From positions 806,001 to 870,000 of the forward strand of contig OY725503.1 of NCBI GenBank assembly GCA_963281255.1: a DNA stretch of 64,000 nt, read 5' to 3'. The notes below the pieces were generated by a model. The model searched no databases. It was not told the DNA's origin and was given only the letters and a program-made list of their open reading frames with translations. Of this stretch, positions 58,431 to 64,000 are shown piece after piece. The DNA comes from Aphrocallistes beatrix. Lineage: Eukaryota; Porifera; Hexactinellida; Sceptrulophora; Aphrocallistidae. The translations under genes were made by a program, and so were the position numbers. Within the stretch, counting starts at the first letter, position 1; the number at the start of each line of letters is the position of its first letter.

Positions 58431-59711
58431 ATGAATACTCTCATGTATTCTTACATCTTTATCTTCATTGGTATATCCGTATCTATTATTTCGGGATCAA
58501 AAGAGGTAACTCCATATGTACTGGTCAGCACGCCAAATGTTGATTCAGATCCTGACGACAATATCACAGAAGTAGCAGAGCTGTACTCAGTAGAATTCAA
58601 CTGTGACACAAAAGAGATCGCTAGGTTAGGTGAGGCAACTAATGTTAACGAACTTAAACCCTCTGATGTAGGAGTAGTAGCAGCGATGGGTGATTCATTA
58701 ACTGCTGCTCTATTCGCGAAAGTTGAAACTGTCAGAGGCCTTATTCCAGTACTTTATAACAAACACTCACTGGAGTTCAGGGGAGTATCGTGGAGTATGG
58801 GCGGGGATGAAGGTGCAACAACTCTACCTAACTTAATCAAACACTATAATCCTAATCTACAGGGATATAGTGTTAAAACAGGGAAAGAAGGTACGGCAAA
58901 TGCAGCGTACAATTTTGCAGTTAGTGGAGCTGTAGCTTCAGATTTGTTAGAACAAGCCACTCATTTAGTCGATAGAATTAAATCAGATTCCTTAAATGGG
59001 AAATGGAAAGTGATCACTCTGTTCATTGGGGGTAATGATCTCTGTTCAGTGTGTGAAAACACTCGTAAATTTTCAGCAGAAAATTTTTATAAGCATATTC
59101 TAGCAGCAATACGAAAATTATCTGAACTTGACAAAGTGTTCGTAAATTTGGTGCAAGTAGTGGATGTAACTGAATTAAATAAATTGGCCAGTATTGGATG
59201 CGAAATTATGCATGAGTTATATAAAATAATCCATACATGCGAGTGTATTGATAAATCAGTTACTCATGAATATCATAAAAAATACATGAATAAAATAAAT
59301 GAACTCGAAGAATTCGCTAGAAAAGAAATTGAACGCGATGATTTCACTGTTGTAATCCAGCCATTTGCCGGCTTAACAAAAATGCCCAAAAAAGACCCAT
59401 TCAGTTACTTCGCACCAGATTGCTTCCATTTCTCTCAGAAAGGTCATCTAAACGCAGCAGTTGCTCTGTGGAACAATATGCTGGAGCCAGTTGGGAAGAA
59501 GGAAGACAAATTCATAATGGATCAACCAATCAAATGTCCCACAAAGGCACACCCTTACTTTTACACGCATAAGAATAGCGAATCAAAAATCGGGAGTGAA
59601 AAGGGAGAAGATAGAAACCAAGGAATGTTAAGTGGAGGAATTGCTGGTGCAATATTTGGGACTCTAACGACTTTAGTTGGTTGGATGTTTTACAGGAGAA
59701 TGAATCCGTGA
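58431..59711 (+). CDS. Membrane-anchored phospholipase B/GDSL lipase, copy 5
   Basis: It is intronless, 426 residues. Block I reads AAMGDSLTAA; blocks II, III (FIGGNDLCSVC) and V (PDCFHFSQKGH) are intact. The middle follows copy 2 (VVDVTELNKLASIGCEIMH; QPFAGLTKMPK). The C-terminus is reshaped: the VEREEAGNNQG stretch is replaced by GSEKGEDRNQG, and the TM helix is shorter (GAIFGTLTTLVGWMFY), ending RRMNP. Anchoring may therefore be weaker. Confidence 0.92.
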   Translation: MNTLMYSYIFIFIGISVSIISGSKEVTPYVLVSTPNVDSDPDDNITEVAELYSVEFNCDTKEIARLGEATNVNELKPSDVGVVAAMGDSLTAALFAKVETVRGLIPVLYNKHSLEFRGVSWSMGGDEGATTLPNLIKHYNPNLQGYSVKTGKEGTANAAYNFAVSGAVASDLLEQATHLVDRIKSDSLNGKWKVITLFIGGNDLCSVCENTRKFSAENFYKHILAAIRKLSELDKVFVNLVQVVDVTELNKLASIGCEIMHELYKIIHTCECIDKSVTHEYHKKYMNKINELEEFARKEIERDDFTVVIQPFAGLTKMPKKDPFSYFAPDCFHFSQKGHLNAAVALWNNMLEPVGKKEDKFIMDQPIKCPTKAHPYFYTHKNSESKIGSEKGEDRNQGMLSGGIAGAIFGTLTTLVGWMFYRRMNP

Positions 59712-60820
59712 GATCTCTCAGCTTACGGATCTCTTTGCTATTTTAGTAGTATTTAGGACCTCAGGCAAAAAACTGTTGTTAGATTTAAATTGCCTTATTC
59801 TACTTGTAGATGTTAACTTTATGTTTTAGTTTGTGTGATAGGCTTTGTGTGTTGTTTATTAATATTAAACATTTACATAGGTTTTTAAATGTTCAGATGT
59901 TAACACTTTAGTGCAGCTCCTATAGGAACATGGGTAGGAAGGAGGGGCAACTGGGCGGCTAGTCACCCCCCTAGGAAATTACTGGTACAAAATATTTTAA
60001 TACAAAACTATGATTTATCATGTACGAGTAAAGTTTAAAAGTGCAAATTCCAAGTGATGCTCTGTGTTAATTTCAAAAGTGAACAATAAATAAAAGTGAT
60101 TTTTAGTCATTTTCCTTGGATGTTTCTGGACAAAGATATTGCATATAAATCTATATTTAGAGGAAAGCTGAATCCATGTGGAGCCAAAACTCTTTCCAAG
60201 TCAATAAATATTTTACTTTATCGTTTGCAACTATTATGAGATCATGACGCTAAAATTACAGGTAGTTTGTGGAGAATAAACTAGGTGTCTGACTGTTGTA
60301 ATTGTAAAAAAATCTGTGGCCAAGCGCCTGAGGGAGATGTCCTTACTCCTTATGGCAAAGACGGTGTACCGCGTCTGTTTGTCTGTATCCGTAATTCTAT
60401 GAAATTTCGCTATTTATTTTCTCCCTAAACCCACAGGAGAAGAGCGCTCTCCAAACGCTACTGCTAATAATCAATTTGTGAGAATAGGAAGAATGTCTAA
60501 AAAAGTGTCGCATGCTTATGCGAGATGTGAGAGAATTTCAAAAATATATTATTTAAACTCAAATTATACAAAAGGAAAATAACGTGCTGTGCAATCTATT
60601 TAAGATTAACATTCGGTGAAAAAGGTTGAATTTGTAAATTTCAAAAGTATTTTTATTTTGGGCAGTGAACTTGTTAAACTTTCTTATTCTTCGCCTAGCA
60701 TCCCAAAATTGTAACAAGTTCGGGCATACCTAATTTCCGGGAGGGGACGGGATCCCGTCCCGGGAATTAGGTACCTGATATCGTTTCCCATGGTACCTGC
60801 ACTGAATCAGTCTGCAACAC
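59712..60820. other. Spacer after PLB copy 5
   Basis: There is no gene. A block near 60310-60390 (GGAGATGTCCTTACTCCTTA, then GACGGTGTACCGCGTCTG) is the reverse-complement relative of the middle of the hAT-type MITE at 10845-11288, so a related element fragment may lie here. GGGAGGGGACGGGATCCCGT near 60738 is a compact GC palindrome. Confidence 0.5.
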
Positions 60821-60821
60821 A

Positions 60822-60957
60822 CCCATGCATAGGCGTAGGGTCCGGGGGGATTGGTAGGGTCATGGCCAGTCGAAGGATATTATCATCTATTAGCCATAAT
60901 ATGATTTTCCAACATGGCCCACCAATACTCATCCTGAGTCTACGCCCCTACTATATA
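60822..60957. repeat. GGCGTAG-ended MITE, second copy
   Basis: It runs from CATAGGCGTAGGGTCCGGG to GAGTCTACGCCCCTACTATA and matches 56615-56757 (GTCGAAGGATATTATC). It is followed by the shared flank without the 321-bp insertion. Later pieces of the same spacer appear at 62020-62055. Confidence 0.75.
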
Positions 60958-61305
60958 CTGCATATGAAATCATGTCAAAGTATTTTTTTATTTACAAATG
61001 TCGGTCGACAAGCTAATAGGTGCAACAATAAAACACCAACCAGAGTGTGGAAATATGGAAATATCTACGACTTGCCAATTCTTCAATCAATTCGGACAAA
61101 CAAAAAATCCTAGCGTTTTAATATATAAGATTACTAATACCACATTGAATATTCATATTTTCACAGTGCAAAAATCGGATTTTAAACAATGAAAATACTC
61201 CTTGTTCTTCCTGTTGGGACATGCTTCTAGTTCAAAATACATATTTGTTTAAAGTGTAAAATATGTATGTACATATACTAAAAATTCATTTACATACGTA
61301 CATAC

Positions 61306-61458
61306 CAGAGGCGTAGTCAGGGTGCGGCACATGGGGCCTATCTCGCAACCTCAAGGGCTGTGCCCACTAAAATTTGACAAATTAGCATTGGGTGCCGCAA
61401 ACCTATCACGGAATTGACTGGAATCACCGCACCTGAAATTGTGCTGGCTACACCTTTG
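61306..61458. mobile_element. hAT-type MITE, CAGAGGCGTAGTCAG family
   Basis: The 153-bp element has ends CAGAGGCGTAGTCAG and CTGGCTACACCTTTG, which are inverted. It is flanked by an exact 8-bp GTACATAC (61298-61305 and 61459-61466) that fits nTnnnnAn. No ORF. Confidence 0.9.
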
Positions 61459-61784
61459 GTACATACAGACATACAGACATGCATACGTAGATCATCATGT
61501 CGTATCTTGTGTATGATAAGGATGGTAATTATGAATAATCTGCTTCAAGAGTTTTAACGAATACTGTAATGGCTATAAATTGATTTCCAAAGTGGTGAAT
61601 CGAAATCTTCATTTTAGTAAATATTTACATCCTGCTGTCGAGAGTGAGTTTTAAGAGTTGCTACCGTATCATAGAGCTACGTGAAAAAACACGTAGACGG
61701 AAAGTCTGAAATTATTTGTACTTGCATGTATAAAATTACCAGTATGAAGACAGGTGTTGCAATATTACACGTTGCAAGAAATTA

Positions 61785-61952
61785 CCAAAAAGTAGCCAAA
61801 AGTTTATAAAGATAGATCAGCAAGAACAATATAGACTATACATCACTTGCACAACTTACATCAACTAATATCACTCATCAGTAATTATTACTCCATCAAC
61901 AAGTTCACATATAAAATAACATAGGTTAACATAGTTACCTAAGCAGTCAAGG
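61785..61952 (+). pseudogene. Orphan PLB promoter block without a gene
   Basis: It matches the upstream regions of copies 5 and 6 (AGTAGCCAAAAGTTTATAAA, CACTCATCAGTAATTATTAC, TCAACAAGTTCACATATAAA, AAGCAGTCAA). Where the ATG should follow, it joins GGATTTTAAACAATGAAAAT, a sequence also present at 61181. So a ~780-bp unit (from ~61180) was tandemly copied and its gene lost or never included. Whether it is transcribed is unknown. Confidence 0.6.
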
Positions 61953-62412
61953 ATTTTAAACAATGAAAATACTCCTTGTTCTTCCCGTTGGGACATGCTT
62001 CTAGTTCAAAATACATAAAATGGTCCCACCAATCCTGATTCCGAGTCTAAGTGTGGAGATATGTATGTACATGCTAATAACTCATTAGGGGTTAAAATAT
62101 GAAAATATGTTTAAAAAGTGGGAGTGATGGAATTTCGCAGAAAAAACCCATAAACAGTGCTACGTATTTACAATATAAAGAGATCCTACATGCGAAATTT
62201 GATAGAAATCGGATAGTTAGATTTCGCAGTAGCACGCGTAAGAGCATACTACATACAAAAACATATATCCATAAACATGTACATACATCATCATGTCATA
62301 ATTTTGTGCCTAAGGATGGTAAATATGAATAATCTATTTCAAGAATTATTAACAAATGCTTATATACATCGATTTCCAAAGTGGTGAATTGAGATCTTCA
62401 TTTTAGTAAAGG

Positions 62413-62565
62413 ACAGCCATACATTGACTAGCACATAGCACCAACATCTTCCGCGGAAAATGTTGGTGCCAGTAATATATGATTGTACCTGATTAATAAT
62501 ATTGGTTCCTGGGGACTTAATCGGTGCTTCATTTAAAAACGCGGATAAATGTATGGCACTATGTA
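62413..62565. repeat. Hairpin insertion in the copy-6 upstream unit
   Basis: Ends GCCATACATT and AATGTATGGC are inverted. An inner palindrome, CACCAACATCTTCCGCGG paired with AAAATGTTGGTG, lies near 62441-62472. The sister unit at ~61615 lacks it. It is therefore a young MITE-like insertion in the tandem duplicate. Confidence 0.65.
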
Positions 62566-62689
62566 GGTAGATTAGTTAAATTTCTGGTAACATACTGAGC
62601 TACAAGGAAAAAAACGGAGCCAAAATGTCTGATATGATTCGTACGCATAAAATTACGACAATGAAGGACAGCTTAAATGTTGCAATATC

Positions 62690-62933
62690 ATGAAGTAGCC
62701 TCTTTATACGCAATCTAAATGCATACGGAATGAAATAAATCAGCCAAAAGTAGCCAAAAGTAGCCAAAAGTAGCCAAAAGTTTATAAAGAGAAATTAGCA
62801 AAAATATATAAACTACACTTACGCAGCTTGCATCAACTTAAATCACTCATCAGTAATCATTACTCCATCAACAAGTTCACATATAAAATACATATGTTGA
62901 CATAGGGAGCTAAGCAGTCAAATTGAATTCACA
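62690..62933 (+). promoter_or_regulatory. Conserved PLB promoter block, copy 6
   Basis: It is nearly the same as 58250-58430, from CTCTTTATACGCAATCTAAA to the ATG. It has a short local expansion (CCAAAAGTAG repeated four times near 62745-62780). The TATA-like CACATATAAAATACATA lies at the same distance from the start. Confidence 0.5.
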
Positions 62934-64000
62934 ATGAATACTCTCATGTATTCTTACATCTTTATCTTCATTGGCATAACCGTATCTACCATTTCGGGAT
63001 CAAAAGAGGTAACTCCATATGTACTGGTCAGCACGCCAAATGTTGATTCAGATCCTGACGACAATATCACAGAAGTAACAGAGCTGTATTCAGTAGAATT
63101 CAACTGTGACACAGAAGAGATCGCTAGGTTAGGTGAGGCAACTAATGTTAACGAACTTAAACCCTCTGATGTAGGAGTAGTAGCAGCGATAGGTGATTCA
63201 ATGACTGCTGCTCTGTTCGCGAAAGTGAAAAATGTCATAGGCCTTATTCCAGTACTTTATAACAAACACTCACTGGAGTTCAGGGGAGTATCGTGGAGTA
63301 TAGGCGGAGATGAAGGAGCAACAACTCTACCTAACTTAATCAAACACTATAATCCTAATCTACAGGGATATAGTGTTAAAACAGGGAAAGAAGGTACGGC
63401 AAATGCAGCATACAATTTTGCAGTTAGTGGAGCTGTAGCTTCAGGTTTGTTAGAACAAGCCACTCATTTAGTCGATAGAATTAAATCAGATAACTTAAAT
63501 GGGAAATGGAAAGTAGTCACTCTGTTCATTGGGGGTAATGATCTCTGTGCAATGTGTGAAGACACTAATACATTTTCACCAGAAAATTTTTATAACAATA
63601 TCCTTGCAGCAATACAAAAATTATCTGAACTTGACAAGGTGTTCATAAATTTGGTGCAAACAGTGGATATAACTAAAATAACAATGCTGGCCAAAAAATG
63701 TAGATGCAAAATTTTACAAGGTTTAATGGTATTATCTGATAAATGCAGTTGTGTTAATAATCCAATTACCCACGAATACCATGAAGAGTACCTAGAAAAA
63801 ATCTACCAACTCGAAGCTTTCGCTAGAAAGGAATTAGATCGCGATGATTTCACTGTTGTTGTCCAACCATTTTTTGGCATAACAACTATACCTGAGAAAA
63901 ATCCGTTCAGTTACTTCGCACCAGATTGTTTCCATTTGTCTCAAAAAGGACTTCTAAATGCTGCGGTTGCTCTTTGGAATAATATGCTGGAACCAGTTGG
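62934..64000 (+). CDS. Membrane-anchored phospholipase B/GDSL lipase, copy 6 (cut by the window end)
   Basis: The frame is open from the ATG at 62934 to the window edge, about 355 codons, and stops just after block V, so the C-terminal helix lies outside. The start is the array's second signal-peptide type (YIFIFIGITVSTISGSKEV). Block I is AAIGDSMTAA, block III FIGGNDLC, block V PDCFHLSQKG. The middle resembles copy 3 (KCRCKILQGLM; ITHEYHEEY), although its promoter is that of copy 5, which is again a mosaic pattern. Confidence 0.88.
   Translation, partial: MNTLMYSYIFIFIGITVSTISGSKEVTPYVLVSTPNVDSDPDDNITEVTELYSVEFNCDTEEIARLGEATNVNELKPSDVGVVAAIGDSMTAALFAKVKNVIGLIPVLYNKHSLEFRGVSWSIGGDEGATTLPNLIKHYNPNLQGYSVKTGKEGTANAAYNFAVSGAVASGLLEQATHLVDRIKSDNLNGKWKVVTLFIGGNDLCAMCEDTNTFSPENFYNNILAAIQKLSELDKVFINLVQTVDITKITMLAKKCRCKILQGLMVLSDKCSCVNNPITHEYHEEYLEKIYQLEAFARKELDRDDFTVVVQPFFGITTIPEKNPFSYFAPDCFHLSQKGLLNAAVALWNNMLEPV

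Noticed and set aside
48299-64000. Bacterial origin of the intronless PLB genes
   Set aside because: Lack of introns is shared with the NHL genes here, and the domain order (signal peptide, PLB core, C-terminal helix) is animal-like; no direct sign of transfer.
1-64000. Retrovirus-like or other capsid-bearing elements
   Set aside because: No reverse transcriptase, integrase, capsid or long terminal repeat was recognised; the mobile DNA consists of short non-coding inverted-repeat elements.

Overview
This window is metazoan nuclear DNA. The genes have eukaryotic introns, mostly 50-150 nt with GT..AG ends. There are adhesion GPCRs, an SR splicing factor, RPB9, SF3B2 and ribosomal protein eL13. 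The intergenic DNA is AT-rich and full of short non-autonomous DNA transposons. Compact introns, lineage-specific single-exon gene families (coiled-coil/NHL propellers, GDSL phospholipase-B ectoenzymes) and mucin-like adhesion GPCRs suggest an early-branching animal such as a demosponge. That assignment is inference from gene content, not a search.

Layout. (1) 1-12.7 kb is a receptor block: the 3' end of one adhesion GPCR (+), a four-exon multi-pass membrane protein of unknown function (-), a 1,676-residue mucin-stalked GPCR (+), and a three-exon Ig/GAIN adhesion GPCR (-) with a hAT-type MITE in its last intron. (2) 13.4-45.5 kb is one host gene, SF3B2 (-). I traced 24 exons whose phases all agree and give 613 residues. 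Two of its introns hold other genes on the opposite strand. A 4.1-kb intron contains RPB9 (POLR2I). A 19.65-kb intron contains an SRSF4/5/6-type gene and a tandem array of six NHL-propeller genes, the last one frameshifted. (3) 45.9-47.1 kb is RPL13 (-). (4) 48.3-64 kb is an array of six intronless, membrane-anchored phospholipase B/GDSL genes. The first is inverted and the last runs off the right edge. Between them lie a 12-bp palindromic minisatellite, a 31-bp repeat inside a fold-back element, and an orphan promoter block.

How the parts relate. SF3B2 (U2 snRNP SF3b) and the SR protein act in splicing, RPB9 in transcription and eL13 in translation. These housekeeping genes share the locus with two young, expanding, single-exon families. 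The NHL array looks like a conserved scaffold with changeable loops: blades 3-5 are almost identical at DNA level in all six copies, while the coiled coil and the 1-2, 2-3 and 5-6 loops differ. The PLB array has duplicated with its promoters, in both orientations, and has left partial copies behind.

No CRISPR, prokaryotic operon, tRNA, rRNA or recognisable virus-derived element was seen.
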